Shown in pieces: positions 18,481 through 29,975 of a stretch of 64,000 nucleotides of DNA. Numbering within the stretch: the stretch's first letter is position 1; each line of letters opens with the position of its first letter. Origin of the DNA: CBDESM01 sp965242485 (GTDB lineage: Bacteria; Chloroflexota; Dehalococcoidia; Bin125); contig CBDESM010000003.1 in assembly GCA_965242485.1 (NCBI GenBank), forward strand, positions 744,001 to 808,000, written 5' to 3'. The notes under the pieces are model-generated. The model was not told the DNA's origin and searched no databases. It worked only from the letters and a program-made list of their open reading frames with translations. The translations under genes and the position numbers were made by a program.

Positions 18481-19265
18481 CCGCCGCGGCCGCAGTCGGC
18501 GCGCTGGCCGCGCGGGAGCTCCGCGCCGTCGCCCGCTCCCGCTCGCAGCTCTATTCCTCGCTGCTCTTCCCGCTGATGCTCCTCGCCGTGCTCGGCACCG
18601 GCGTCTCGAGCGGCCTCAGCCCCACTTCCGCCGCCGTCGCCGACGGCGACTACACCTCCTTCCTCGCCCCCGGCATGGCCGCGATGACCGCCCTCTTCGC
18701 CTCCACCTTCGCCAGCGCCTCCTTCTACCGCGACCGCGAATCGGGCGTCCTCCGCGCCCTGCTCGCCTCACCGCGGCCGCCCTTCGCGATCCTGCTCGGC
18801 AAAACCCTGGGCGCGACCGCGATCGGCACGCTCCAGGCCGTCGGCGCGTTGGCCCTCCTCGCCGTCCTGCCCGGCATCTCGCTCGGCTGGCAGTTCGGCT
18901 GGCTCGGCGGCTTGGCCGCCGCCGCGGCCGCGATCATCGCCCTCAACCTCGCGCTGAACGGCTTCGCCCTGCTCGCCGCCGCCCGCATCCGCTCCATGCA
19001 GGGCTTCCACCTGGTCATGAACCTCGCCCTCTTCCCCCTCTTCTTCCTCTCCGGCGCCTTCTTCCCGTTCGACGACGCCCCGCTCTGGCTCGAAGTGATC
19101 CACTACGCCAACCCGCTCACCTACTTCGTCGACCTGATCCAGTACTCGACCTACGCGCGCGACGGCTCGTTCCTGATCGGCCCCGCCATCTGCGCGCCAG
19201 TCGCGGCCGGCCTCGCCGTGCTGCTGCTCGCCGCCGGCCTGCGCCGCGGCCCCTCGGCGCGATGA
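18477..19265 (+). CDS. ABC-2-type transporter permease
   Basis: 262 aa starting at the ATG that overlaps the ATPase stop. Six hydrophobic segments are visible, among them LYSSLLFPLMLLAVLG, MAAMTALFASTFASASF, GTLQAVGALALLAVLPG, FHLVMNLALFPLFFLSG and a C-terminal AICAPVAAGLAVLLLAAGL. The cytosolic FYRDRESGVLRALLASP is the classic ABC-2 family coupling segment, and PLTYFVDLIQY precedes the last helix. It forms the exporter with the preceding ATPase. Its stop overlaps the start of the thioredoxin-like lipoprotein gene, suggesting the three act together, perhaps in cytochrome or metal maturation. Confidence 0.9.
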   Translation: MTAAAAVGALAARELRAVARSRSQLYSSLLFPLMLLAVLGTGVSSGLSPTSAAVADGDYTSFLAPGMAAMTALFASTFASASFYRDRESGVLRALLASPRPPFAILLGKTLGATAIGTLQAVGALALLAVLPGISLGWQFGWLGGLAAAAAAIIALNLALNGFALLAAARIRSMQGFHLVMNLALFPLFFLSGAFFPFDDAPLWLEVIHYANPLTYFVDLIQYSTYARDGSFLIGPAICAPVAAGLAVLLLAAGLRRGPSAR

Positions 19266-20125
19266 TCCGCCTGCTCCCGGCCCTCGCCGTCGTCGCGCTC
19301 ATCGCAGCGCTCGCAGCCGCCTGCGGCGACGATCGCGAGGTCGTCGAAGCCTCCGATGCACCCTTCGTGCCCGTGATCGAGACCCACCGGCCCGCCATCG
19401 GCGACTCCAGAATCGCGTTCACCCTGCTCGACCGCGACCGCCGCCCCTCGTTCGCGTCGGAAACCCAATTCCGCGCCCGCTTCTTCGAAGCCGTCGAAGG
19501 CGGCGTCCGCTTCCGCGCCGACGCGAAGCAGGTCGAGCGGATCGATGTCGCCGGCGAGGACTTCTTCATCGCCCGCGGCCTGCCGCTCGACCGCGCCGGC
19601 GAATGGGCGCTCTCCGTCACCGCCGCCTTCGCCGACGGCCGCTCGCAGACCAGCCCCCGTCTGCGCTTCCGCGTCTTCGAGCGCGGCCTCGGCCCGGCCG
19701 CGGGCGAACCGGCCCCGCAAGCGGAAACGCCGGCGGCGCGGGACGCCGAGCTGTCCCGGCTGACCGGCGATCCGCAGCCGCTCGACGCCCTCTACGCCCG
19801 CTCCGCGGCCGACCTCGCCGGACGCGAGCCGTTCGTGATCCTCTTCGCCACCTGGGCCCGCTGCGCCGGACGCCCCACCTGCGCCCGCGCCGTCTCCCAG
19901 CTCCGCGCCCTCGCCGACCGCATCGCCGCCGTCCACGTCGAACCTTTCCCTGCCCACCGCGGACCCGGACTGCAGCCCAAGATCGACGCGGCCGTCGCCG
20001 CTTGGGAAATCGAGGCCGAACCGATCTTCTTCGTGATCGACGCCGCCGGGATCGTCCGCGCCCGCTTCCAAGCCGTTGCAACCGGCGCCGAGCTCGCCCG
20101 CGCGGTGGACGCGGTCCTGCCCTAG
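19262..20125 (+). CDS. Thioredoxin-like-fold lipoprotein
   Basis: 287 aa; ATG overlaps the permease stop (ATGA). The signal peptide ends ALAAAC with lipidated Cys21. Residues about 40-145 form a beta-sandwich resembling an Ig-like or FixG-type domain. The C-terminal 130 residues resemble a thioredoxin fold: FVILFATWARCAGRPTCARAV places two Cys separated by five residues where thioredoxins have CxxC, and EAEPIFFVIDAAGIVRAR matches the cis-Pro/last-strand region. The altered Cys spacing argues against a standard oxidoreductase. Its operon position with an exporter suggests a periplasm-side helper (inference). Confidence 0.65.
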   Translation: MIRLLPALAVVALIAALAAACGDDREVVEASDAPFVPVIETHRPAIGDSRIAFTLLDRDRRPSFASETQFRARFFEAVEGGVRFRADAKQVERIDVAGEDFFIARGLPLDRAGEWALSVTAAFADGRSQTSPRLRFRVFERGLGPAAGEPAPQAETPAARDAELSRLTGDPQPLDALYARSAADLAGREPFVILFATWARCAGRPTCARAVSQLRALADRIAAVHVEPFPAHRGPGLQPKIDAAVAAWEIEAEPIFFVIDAAGIVRARFQAVATGAELARAVDAVLP

Positions 20126-20193
20126 CCCGCGCCGAACGCGCCCGCGCGGCGCGGCAGCGTAGCCTGTATCCCGCAGCGCATCGGGGGTGACGA

Positions 20194-21600
20194 ATGACCT
20201 TGCCGGTCGATGGATGGGGCAATCCGCTGAGCACCAGCGAAGACGCGGCCGCGGCCTACCGCGACGGCGCCGACCGCATGCTCGCCTATGAACTCGGCGT
20301 CGACGACGCGCTCCGCCGCGCCATCGACCTCGACCCGGCCTTCGCCCTGCCCTGCGCGATGCTCGGCCTCTTCCACCTCTTCCGCGGCGAGCGCGATATC
20401 GCCCGCGAACTGGTCGACCGCGGCGAAGAACGGGCGGGCGCGTCGACCGAGCGCGAGCAGCGCCATTTCCAGATCCTCGCCGGCGCGGTCCGCGGCAAGC
20501 CCGAACCCCGGCTGATCGAGGAACACCTGCAGCAATCCCCGCGCGACGCCCCGATCGTGCTCCAATGGCTCGGCGGCAACTTCTACGGCGGCGGCCTGGA
20601 AAAGCGCGAGCGCATGCTGGAGCGCTTCGACCAGCTCGCCCCCGCCTTCGGCGACGACTGGTGGTTCCTCTCCTGGCACGCCTTCGCCAACCACGAGATG
20701 GATCGCCTCGAAACCGCCCGCGGACTCGTCCAGCGCAGCCTCGATCTGCGCCGCGGCAACGGCCAAGCCGCCCACGCCATGTCCCACGTCTACTTCGAGA
20801 CCCGAGACACCGCCGGCGGCACTAACTGGCTCGGCGGCTGGCTCGCCGATTTCCCCCATCGCGGCGGCTTCCACCGCCACCTCTCCTGGCACCATGCCCT
20901 CTTCCTGCTCGCCGAAGGCCGCGACGCCGACGCCCTTGCGCTCTACGACGACGCCGTCGGCCCCCTCGCCGAGCAGGCCGGCGACGCGCTCGGCGCAGTC
21001 GCCGACTCCGCCTCGCTGCTCTGGCGCTGCTCGCTCGTCGGCGCCGGCGAAGCCTTCGATTGGCGGGTCATCGCCGAGACGGCCGACCGCGTCTTCCCCG
21101 CCGGCACCAGCGCCTGGGTCGACGTGCACCGCGCCATGGCCCTGGCAGCGCTGGCGGAAACGGAAGGGCTGGGCAAACTGCGCGACGCGCTCCGCGTCGC
21201 GGAGGAGCGCGGACATCCGACCGCCGCCACCGTCGCGGAGGTCGCCACCGCGCTCTGGGAGTTCGCCGCCGGCGATTACGCCGCCGCTGCCGACCGCCTC
21301 TCGGCAGTGCGCGATCAACTCGTCGCCCTGGGCGGCTCCAACGCGCAGCGCGATGTCTTCGAAGAAACCTTGGTCGAGGCCCAAATGCGCGCCGGGCGCG
21401 GAGACGAGGCCCTCTCCCTGCTCGACCAGCGCCTCGCCCGCGGCGCTAGCGGACGCGACCTCTTCCGGCTCGCCGAAACCCGCTCCGCCAAGGGCGAACT
21501 CGACGCCGCCCGGGAAGCGCTGGCCCGAGCCGCCGATGCCTGGCCCGGCGCGGACCCGGCCGCGGCCCAGCCCGCCGCCGCCCTGGCCGGAGCGCGCTGA
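20194..21600 (+). CDS. TPR protein (tetratricopeptide-repeat-38-like)
   Basis: 468 aa, RBS GGGGGTGA. Helical repeats run throughout: ALRRAIDLDPAFALPCAMLG, HAMSHVYFETRDTAGG, FHRHLSWHHALFLLAEGRDADAL and DEALSLLDQRLARGA. The central AAHAMSHVYFE and LSWHHALF segments resemble TTC38-family proteins, whose conserved His and Glu residues are characteristic. The biochemical function of the family is not known to me. The stop overlaps the ClpS-like start (TGATG), and recQ follows. Confidence 0.75.
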   Translation: MTLPVDGWGNPLSTSEDAAAAYRDGADRMLAYELGVDDALRRAIDLDPAFALPCAMLGLFHLFRGERDIARELVDRGEERAGASTEREQRHFQILAGAVRGKPEPRLIEEHLQQSPRDAPIVLQWLGGNFYGGGLEKRERMLERFDQLAPAFGDDWWFLSWHAFANHEMDRLETARGLVQRSLDLRRGNGQAAHAMSHVYFETRDTAGGTNWLGGWLADFPHRGGFHRHLSWHHALFLLAEGRDADALALYDDAVGPLAEQAGDALGAVADSASLLWRCSLVGAGEAFDWRVIAETADRVFPAGTSAWVDVHRAMALAALAETEGLGKLRDALRVAEERGHPTAATVAEVATALWEFAAGDYAAAADRLSAVRDQLVALGGSNAQRDVFEETLVEAQMRAGRGDEALSLLDQRLARGASGRDLFRLAETRSAKGELDAAREALARAADAWPGADPAAAQPAAALAGAR

Positions 21601-21937
21601 TGCCCGCAACCGAACAGCCCGCCGCCCCGACCCCCGTCCTCGAACAAGAGGATCAGGTCGATGAGACCTTGGACAAGCTCTACCACCTGATCCTGCACAA
21701 CTCCGAGGACCACACCTACGACTACGTGATCGAGCTGCTCGGCGAACTGCTCGGATACACTCGCGAAAAGGCCTTCGCGATCGCCTCGGTGATCGACCGC
21801 GACGGCCAAGGGATCATCGAAACCGCCGACTACGAGACCGTGACCGAGCATCAGCACAAGATCCACAACTGGGGCCCCGACCCGCGCATCCCCCACTGCA
21901 AGGGCTCGCTCTCGGCGACCGTCGAAGAAGCCTCCTG

Positions 21938-21938
<1 letters not shown>
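21600..21938 (+). CDS. clpS: ClpS-like ATP-dependent protease adaptor
   Basis: 112 aa. Residues 24-90 (LYHLILHNSEDHTYDYVIELL, then FAIASVIDRDGQGIIETADYETVTEHQHKI) match the ClpS core: a first strand with the acidic N-degron-binding turn (N-x-E/D-x-H), a helix, and the late G-x-V-xx-xx-E-AE helix. ClpS delivers N-degron substrates to ClpAP/ClpCP. The HNSEDH turn replaces the more usual NDD-H. No clp ATPase is nearby. It overlaps the start of recQ (TGATG) and so is translationally coupled to it. Confidence 0.8.
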
Positions 21939-24064
<2,126 letters not shown>

Positions 24065-24084
24065 ATCCCGCCAAGGAGCCGACC

Positions 24085-25161
24085 ATGTCCCTCCGCGAAA
24101 TCATCGAGCGAATCCGCAGCTTGGATGAGCCCTCCAACGAGGAGGCGACCAAGCTCCAGATCGTCCTCCCCATCCTCCGCGAGCTCGGCTGGGACGCCTT
24201 TGACGCATCCCGTGTCGTCCCCGAATATTCGGTCGGCAGCGGCAAGAGCGGCGGCCGAGTCGACTTGGCGCTCATGGCGCCGCGCCGAGGACCGCTTGCC
24301 CTGATCGAGGTCAAGACTGCCGGAGCCAGGCTGGATGACGGTGTAGACCAAGTCTTGGGCTACGCCTTCAAGGAGGGCGTCGATATCTGCGTCTTGACGA
24401 CTGGTCTGAAGTGGTGGCTCTATCTCCCGCGCGAGAAAGGCCCGCCAGTCGAGCGCCGGTTCGCCGAACTTGACGTTGAATCTGATTCACTCGAACAGCT
24501 CGTTGACGACTTCGAGACCTATCTGGACTACGAGGCGTTGAATTCCGGACGGGCGGAGCGGCACGCGCGCCAAGTGCTCGCGGCCCGAATCGACAGCGAG
24601 CGCCTGAGCACCGAACTGCCCCGAATCTGGGCCTCGCTTCTGAATGATCCCCCGCAGCGCTTGCTCGATCTCATCGAACAGCGCGTCTTCAATTCGACCC
24701 GGCTGCGTCCTTCCCATGAACAGATGGCCGCGTTCCTCGTATCGCGCGCAGCGACATTGGGGCAACCAACGGAGATATCGCCCACGCCGTCCGTGCCGTC
24801 GCCGGCAATTCTCGTCGCGCCGAGAAAACCCAAGACGCGGTCAACGCAGCCAGTCGCGTTCGTCCTGTTCAACGAGCGGTATGAGGTTCGCTCATGGGGA
24901 GATGTCCTCATAGGCGTAGCAGAGCAGATGTACATCCAATATGGGGCAGACTTTGACCGACTGCTTGCCCTCCGCGGTTCGAAACTGCCTCTGGTATCGC
25001 GATACGAAGAGGATCTGCCACACCCTAAGGAGATCCGCCGCTCTGGCTACTGGATCAACACGAAACATCCCAGCGGACAACTCGTTCGATGGAGCCACCG
25101 GATACTTGAGACCTTCGGTCACTCGCCGGACGAGCTCGTGCTGGAGTTCCCCGATTCCTAA
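24085..25161 (+). CDS. HsdR N-terminal-like PD-(D/E)XK protein, copy 1
   Basis: 358 aa, RBS AAGGAG 6-8 bp upstream. The first 150 residues match the N-terminal nuclease domain of type I restriction HsdR-like proteins: EEATKLQIVLPILRELGWD, then GRVDLALMAPRRGPLALIEVKTAG, the D...ExK catalytic motif, and ICVLTTGLKWWLYLP. Helices follow, then a low-complexity Pro/Thr linker (250-275) and a separate C-terminal domain of about 95 residues with RSWGDVL, SGYWINTKHPSGQLVRWSHRILETFGH. I recall similar tails on other restriction-associated proteins but cannot name the family. No HsdS, HsdM or translocase is present. Copy 2 lies 137 bp downstream. Confidence 0.75.
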   Translation: MSLREIIERIRSLDEPSNEEATKLQIVLPILRELGWDAFDASRVVPEYSVGSGKSGGRVDLALMAPRRGPLALIEVKTAGARLDDGVDQVLGYAFKEGVDICVLTTGLKWWLYLPREKGPPVERRFAELDVESDSLEQLVDDFETYLDYEALNSGRAERHARQVLAARIDSERLSTELPRIWASLLNDPPQRLLDLIEQRVFNSTRLRPSHEQMAAFLVSRAATLGQPTEISPTPSVPSPAILVAPRKPKTRSTQPVAFVLFNERYEVRSWGDVLIGVAEQMYIQYGADFDRLLALRGSKLPLVSRYEEDLPHPKEIRRSGYWINTKHPSGQLVRWSHRILETFGHSPDELVLEFPDS

Positions 25162-25183
25162 AGCAGGTCCGCCTAGTGGGAAG

Positions 25184-25276
25184 AACGAGCTCCGCCAGGC
25201 CCTGATCCGCCGTCGGCAGGCACCTGCGTCGCCCGAAGAATCGGGCGAGCCAAGCGCGTAACAGCCACTGCTGTAG
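25184..25276 (+). pseudogene. Duplicated 3' tail of recQ between the two HsdR-N-like genes
   Basis: These 93 bp reproduce the last 96 bp of recQ (23969-24064). Read in frame they give NELRQALIRRRQAP, SPEESGEPSA, then a stop where recQ has Gln, then QPLL and a stop; recQ reads NELRLARLHLRQSG, PPEESGNPSAQQPLL. The spacer after it (ATCCCGC-AAGGAG) also matches the recQ-copy 1 spacer. It marks the left edge of a tandem duplication unit consisting of recQ tail plus nuclease gene. Confidence 0.85.
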
Positions 25277-25297
25277 CATCCCGCAAAGGAGTCGGCC

Positions 25298-26374
25298 ATG
25301 CCCCTGCGCGAGGTCATTGAGCGGATTCGCAGCTTGGACGAGCCGTCCAACGAAGAGGCGACCAAGCTCCAGATCGTCCTCCCCATCCTCCGCGAGCTCG
25401 GCTGGGATGCCTTCGACGCCACCCGCGTCGCTCCCGAGTACTCGGTCGGCAGCGGCAAGAGCGGCGGACGGGTTGACCTCGCCCTCTTGGCACCGCGTCG
25501 CGGCCCCCTCGCGCTGATCGAGGTCAAGACCGCCGGCGCGAAGCTGGACGACCACGTGGTCCAAGTCTTGGGCTACGCCTTCAACGAAGGCGTCGACATC
25601 TGCGTGCTCACGACCGGCCTGAAGTGGTGGCTCTATCTCCCGCGCGAAAAAGGCCTCCCGCATGAACGCCGTTTTGCCGAACTTGACGTAGAAGCGGATG
25701 GACTGGAACAGCTCGTCGATGACTTCGACACCTACTTGGGATACGAAGCCCTGACCTCGCGTCGCGCCGAACGCCATGCGCGCCAAGTGCTCGCCGCCCA
25801 CTTGGACAGCGAGCGCCTCAGCTCCGAGTTGCCTCGAATCTGGGCCTCCATGCTGAACGAGCCTCCCCAGCGGCTGCTCGACCTGATTGAGCAGCGGGTT
25901 TTCAACTCGATCCGGCTGCGCCCGTCGCACGAGCAGATGACCGCGTTTCTCACGTCCCGCGCAGCAACCATAGGACAAGTACCAGGGTCGTCCTCGACGT
26001 CTCCCGCGGTACCGCCGACGCTTCCAACCTCGACGAGGAAGGCCAAAGCGAAGCCGAATAGGCCCATTGCCTTCACGCTCTGGGGAGAGCGTCGCGAAAC
26101 AAAGAGATGGAACGAAGTCTGGTTCGGTGTTGTCCATCTGGTCTACGAGAGATATCACCGCGACTTTGACCGGGCATTGGGCAAACCAGGCGGCCGGCGC
26201 AGCTACATCGACCTTGACCCGTCAACGCACCTAAGCGGCCAACGCCTCACCAACTCGCCGTACTACGTTGACCTGCATGGCAGCGGCGTGGAACTCGAGC
26301 GACGGTCCAGACGCCTGCTCGAGATCTTCGGCCACCCCCCTGATGACCTCCAACTCAAGTTTGATGAGGCCTAA
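25298..26374 (+). CDS. HsdR N-terminal-like PD-(D/E)XK protein, copy 2
   Basis: 358 aa, the same length as copy 1 and nearly identical over the N-terminal 240 residues (for example RVDLALLAPRRGPLALIEVKTAG with the D...ExK motif intact, and LKWWLYLPREKG). The linker and C-terminal domain have diverged strongly (RPIAFTLWGERRETKRWNEVWFG; GSGVELERRSRRLLEIFGH), though the domain pattern is the same. This pattern, conserved nuclease half and diversified tail, suggests the tail sets specificity. RBS AAAGGAG. The role may be in defence or DNA repair; no modification enzyme accompanies it. Confidence 0.75.
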   Translation: MPLREVIERIRSLDEPSNEEATKLQIVLPILRELGWDAFDATRVAPEYSVGSGKSGGRVDLALLAPRRGPLALIEVKTAGAKLDDHVVQVLGYAFNEGVDICVLTTGLKWWLYLPREKGLPHERRFAELDVEADGLEQLVDDFDTYLGYEALTSRRAERHARQVLAAHLDSERLSSELPRIWASMLNEPPQRLLDLIEQRVFNSIRLRPSHEQMTAFLTSRAATIGQVPGSSSTSPAVPPTLPTSTRKAKAKPNRPIAFTLWGERRETKRWNEVWFGVVHLVYERYHRDFDRALGKPGGRRSYIDLDPSTHLSGQRLTNSPYYVDLHGSGVELERRSRRLLEIFGHPPDDLQLKFDEA

Positions 26375-26516
26375 TCCGCCCTCACTATCCCATCCTTGAA
26401 CGCGTCTCCCCCTTGCGAGACCTTCACATTCCGCAGCCGAACCACAAGCCGATTCCGCTCTCCCCTCCCACTTCATCCCAGCGCCGCATAGCAGCGGGGC
26501 ACTCTACCATCACCTC

Positions 26517-27830
26517 ATGGTTGACCTGCCGTTTGCTGAGGTTTTGCCGCTTGGGGCTTCGCTGCGGGGCGGGGGGCTTGCTGTTGGCGGGTGCGGGGTG
26601 CGGGAGTTGGCGGAGCGGTTCGGGACGCCGTTGTACGTCTATGACGAGGGCACGATCCGCGAGATTTGCCGCGGCTACCGCTCCGGTTTCGAGCAGCGGC
26701 TGGCCGGCGTCCGCGTCCTTTACGCGGGCAAGGCCTGGCTCTCGCCCGCGCTCGTCCGCATCTTGGCCGAGGAAGGGCTCGGCGTCGACGTGGTCTCCGG
26801 CGGCGAGCTGCACGTCGCGCTCGCCGGGGGGATGCCGGCGGAGCGGATCGGCATGCACGGCAACGCCAAATCGCGCGAGGAGCTGATCCAGGCGCTGGAC
26901 GCCGGGATCGGCCGGATCATCATCGACAACGATGACGAACTTGATCTGCTCGACCGGCTGACCCGCGAGCGCGGGCGGAGCCAGGCCGTGATGCTGCGGA
27001 TCACGCCCGGCGTCGACGCGCGGACGCACGAGAAGACCACGACCGGCCTGCGCGACTCCAAGTTCGGCTTCCCGCTGCCCAGCGGCCAGGCCGCCGCCGC
27101 GGTCGAACGCGCGCTGGCCGCGCCCCGGCTCGACCTGACCGGCTTCCACATCCACCTCGGCTCTCCGATCTATGAGACGCGGCCATACGAGGAGGGCATC
27201 GCCGTGGCCGCCGCCTTCGCCGCCGAGATGCGCGACCGGCACGGCTATGAGTGGCGCGAGTTTTCGCCCGGCGGCGGCTTCGCCATCGGCTACGCCAACG
27301 ACCGCCTGCCGCCCGATATCGATACCTACGCGGAAGCGGTCGCCAACGCGCTCCGCGCCGCCTGCGAAGACCACGCGCTGCCGCTGCCCGAAGTCCACAT
27401 CGAGCCCGGCCGCTCCATCGTCGGCCGCGCCGGCCTCGCGCTCTACACCGTCACCGCGCGCAAGAGCATCCCCGGCCTGCGCGACTACATCGCCGTCGAC
27501 GGCGGCATGGCCGACAACATCCGCCCCGCGATGTACGAATCGAAGTACGAAGCGCTCGCGCCGGAGAAGATCATGGAACCGCCGGCGATCACCGCCACCA
27601 TCGCCGGCAAATTCTGCGAATCCGGCGACATTTTGGTCAAGGACGCGGAGCTGCCGGAGCTCGCTCCCGGCGACCTGATCGCCATCCCCGCCAGCGGCGC
27701 ATACCAAATCGCGATGGAATCCAACTACAACCTCGCGCTCCGCCCGGCCGTGGTCATGGTGCGTGACGGCGAAGCCCGCCTGATCCGGCGCCGCCAAACC
27801 CTCGACGACCTCCTCGCCCTCGAACTCTGA
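26517..27830 (+). CDS. lysA: Diaminopimelate decarboxylase
   Basis: 437 aa. It makes L-lysine from meso-diaminopimelate with PLP. Fold type III motifs in order: FGTPLYVYDEGTI (around 37-50), VLYAGKAWLSPAL with the PLP lysine (AGKA, around 70), GVDVVSGGELHVAL, HIHLGSPIYE (around 212), EPGRSIVGRAGLALYTV (around 295-312), GGMADNIRPAMYESKYEA and CESGDILVKD, the other half of the active site. The C-terminus NYNLALRPAVVMV matches the family. ATG 26517 was taken for want of a better start. The two PD-(D/E)XK genes precede it, with no functional link. Confidence 0.95.
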   Translation: MVDLPFAEVLPLGASLRGGGLAVGGCGVRELAERFGTPLYVYDEGTIREICRGYRSGFEQRLAGVRVLYAGKAWLSPALVRILAEEGLGVDVVSGGELHVALAGGMPAERIGMHGNAKSREELIQALDAGIGRIIIDNDDELDLLDRLTRERGRSQAVMLRITPGVDARTHEKTTTGLRDSKFGFPLPSGQAAAAVERALAAPRLDLTGFHIHLGSPIYETRPYEEGIAVAAAFAAEMRDRHGYEWREFSPGGGFAIGYANDRLPPDIDTYAEAVANALRAACEDHALPLPEVHIEPGRSIVGRAGLALYTVTARKSIPGLRDYIAVDGGMADNIRPAMYESKYEALAPEKIMEPPAITATIAGKFCESGDILVKDAELPELAPGDLIAIPASGAYQIAMESNYNLALRPAVVMVRDGEARLIRRRQTLDDLLALEL

Positions 27831-27839
27831 CCCGTCGCC

Positions 27840-29915
27840 CTAGCCGGCCTTCCAAACCCGCGCCAACTGCGACGCCGCCTCCGCCGGATCATGCGCGAAA
27901 TACGTCCCCACCAGCCCGAACACGTTCCCCCGCCGCACGTGCAGCCCGTAGCCGTTGACCAAATGCACCGTCTCCATCACCTCCGCCCGCCGCTCCCGGA
28001 CCCGTTCCAGCACCTCCGAACGCTCGTCGAAATCCGCCGCGTTCCGCTGTTCCTCCCACAACCGCCGCAATTCCCCGTCCTTCGTCTCCTGCACCGGCCC
28101 CGTCCGCAGCCAGCCGCCATGCGGGACATAGAGCGCTGGATCCGGATCCCCGGGACGCCGCAGCGAAGCGTCCGTCAGCGACGCGTTCAGCCCCGGCCCC
28201 GCAATGAACGCGTTCCCGGTCTCCGCATTCACCCGCATCTGCGGCCCGTCCACCCGCTGCAGCGACTGCACCGCCGCCAACTGGCCCAACGACGACCGCA
28301 ACAGCGTCGCCACCGAGTGCAAGAGCAGCGAATCCGCCGCATTTCCCTGCAAGATCGCCCCGCGCCGCATGCGCGTCTTGGCCATTGAAATCTGCAGCGG
28401 CGCTTCCTCCGAATACCCCGCCGCCTCCAGCAGCGCCCTCGCCGAAGCCGGATCGGAACGGTGCCAAGGCCCCAGCTCTTCCGCCGTCCAAGGCCATTCC
28501 CGCGGCTTCCCGCCCGAGTCCGCGGCCAGACTCCAATCCATCCCGCAGTCCGGCGCGGCCATGCCGCCGTACCGCTGGTCCGCCAAGGCCGCCCGATCGA
28601 TCCCCAGCGACAGCGCTCGACGCACCCGCGGGTCGTCAATGGCATCAGCGGTCCCGCGCGGGAACTCGATCGCCAGCCCCGCGCCCGGAACCGGCGCCGC
28701 CACCTGCGCCGCAGCTGCGGGGAAGGCCTCCAGCGACGCCGTCACTTCAGCCGGACCCTCGCACTGGAGCGCATCCAACCGCCCTGAGAGCCAAACATCC
28801 CAAGCATCATCCGGCCGCGCACCGGTCCGACCCGACGATTCCGTCGGCTGCCGCCCGCCCCGAATCCGATCCAAGTACGGCAACTGCACGTTTGCGGCGT
28901 CCCGACCGAAATAATGCGGGTTCCGCCGCACCTCCCATGTCGATTCGATCCCGCCTCCGCGCTCGAACAGGAACGGGCCGCTGCCCATCGGCGGTGCCGA
29001 GGGACTGGCGAACCCGCCGGAATCGGACGGCTCCCAGCCCGGCGGCATGATCACATGATCCGGGCCGGCCATCGCTTCCAGCATCCGGGCCGCGCGCGGT
29101 CCGTCCAAGGAGAACCGCACCGTCCCCGCCAAGTCGTCCGCCTCGATCAGCCTCACGTTCCGATACGCGCCCGACTGCGGAGCGGACGCCTCCCGGTAGC
29201 GCTCATGCATCTCCCGCACATCCCGAGCCGAAACGCCGCGCCCGGCACTCCCGTTCTCCGCCGTCCAAACCGCATCCGGGCGCAGCGAAAACACGACGGT
29301 CGCGGCATCTGCCAGCTCCCATCCGGCCGACAGATCGCTTTCGATCACCCGCAAGTGCGCATCCACCCCTTCGCCGACGGCGAACCGCACCAACTGGCTG
29401 TACAACAGCGGCAACAACCCCAGCCCGCCGCCCCACAACCGGTCCAATTCCGAAGGGAGCGGCGACCATACCGCCGGGCTCTCCGTCGCCAGCACCAATT
29501 CTCCCCCGCGCCGCGGCGGCGTCCCGCCTTCGGGCAGCCGCGACCAGTGATGCAGGTCCCGCCATTCTGCCGCGTCTACAGGCTCGGTCGTTCGGGGACG
29601 GGATGGACCGGACAGCGAAAAGACATCGCTGCCGCTCGCGACTATCCGCGCGCTTCCGCTGATGCGGACACGGCCGCGCGGCGCGACCGCGGCCTGCTGT
29701 TCCTCAGCAGCTTGGCTTGGAGCAGGCTCTTGCGCCCGAACCGGTGGCGGCTCTCGCGACGGCTGCGGGCTCGGCGGGGAGGATCGCTCCCTCTCATCAT
29801 TGAAGGTCTCGGGCGAGGAGCAGCCAGCCAGAGCGATTGCTCCCAAGCCGAGGCCGGTACTCATGGCCCGCCGGATCAGCGCACGCCGGGAAATGCCATC
29901 CGCGCTCGCGAGCAT
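27840..29915 (-). CDS. Extracellular solute-binding lipoprotein, family 5 (peptide/nickel ABC type)
   Basis: 691 aa, larger than the usual 500-600. The N-terminus has a twin-arginine-like SRRALIRRAM and ends in LALAGC-type lipobox (Cys31), followed by a long Ser/Pro-rich spacer to about residue 70. The body matches SBP family 5: VVFSLRPDAVWTAENG-type strand, ARDVREMHERYREA, VRFSLDGPRAARMLEAMAGP, VRRALSLGIDRAALADQRYGG and ASARALLEAAGYSE. Such proteins bind oligopeptides or related ligands outside the membrane for an ABC importer; no importer subunits are adjacent. It converges on lysA, 10 bp between stops. Confidence 0.85.
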   Translation of the reverse strand: MLASADGISRRALIRRAMSTGLGLGAIALAGCSSPETFNDERERSSPPSPQPSREPPPVRAQEPAPSQAAEEQQAAVAPRGRVRISGSARIVASGSDVFSLSGPSRPRTTEPVDAAEWRDLHHWSRLPEGGTPPRRGGELVLATESPAVWSPLPSELDRLWGGGLGLLPLLYSQLVRFAVGEGVDAHLRVIESDLSAGWELADAATVVFSLRPDAVWTAENGSAGRGVSARDVREMHERYREASAPQSGAYRNVRLIEADDLAGTVRFSLDGPRAARMLEAMAGPDHVIMPPGWEPSDSGGFASPSAPPMGSGPFLFERGGGIESTWEVRRNPHYFGRDAANVQLPYLDRIRGGRQPTESSGRTGARPDDAWDVWLSGRLDALQCEGPAEVTASLEAFPAAAAQVAAPVPGAGLAIEFPRGTADAIDDPRVRRALSLGIDRAALADQRYGGMAAPDCGMDWSLAADSGGKPREWPWTAEELGPWHRSDPASARALLEAAGYSEEAPLQISMAKTRMRRGAILQGNAADSLLLHSVATLLRSSLGQLAAVQSLQRVDGPQMRVNAETGNAFIAGPGLNASLTDASLRRPGDPDPALYVPHGGWLRTGPVQETKDGELRRLWEEQRNAADFDERSEVLERVRERRAEVMETVHLVNGYGLHVRRGNVFGLVGTYFAHDPAEAASQLARVWKAG

Positions 29916-29975
29916 CCGGCGATCTTAGGCCTTAGAGGTGTCCGTCTATCCCGTCCTCCGCCTTATCCTCCGCGC

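Noticed and set aside
29662..29928. Antisense frame across the SBP signal peptide
   Set aside because: The - strand lipobox and Tat-like motif are clear; the + strand frame is a shadow.
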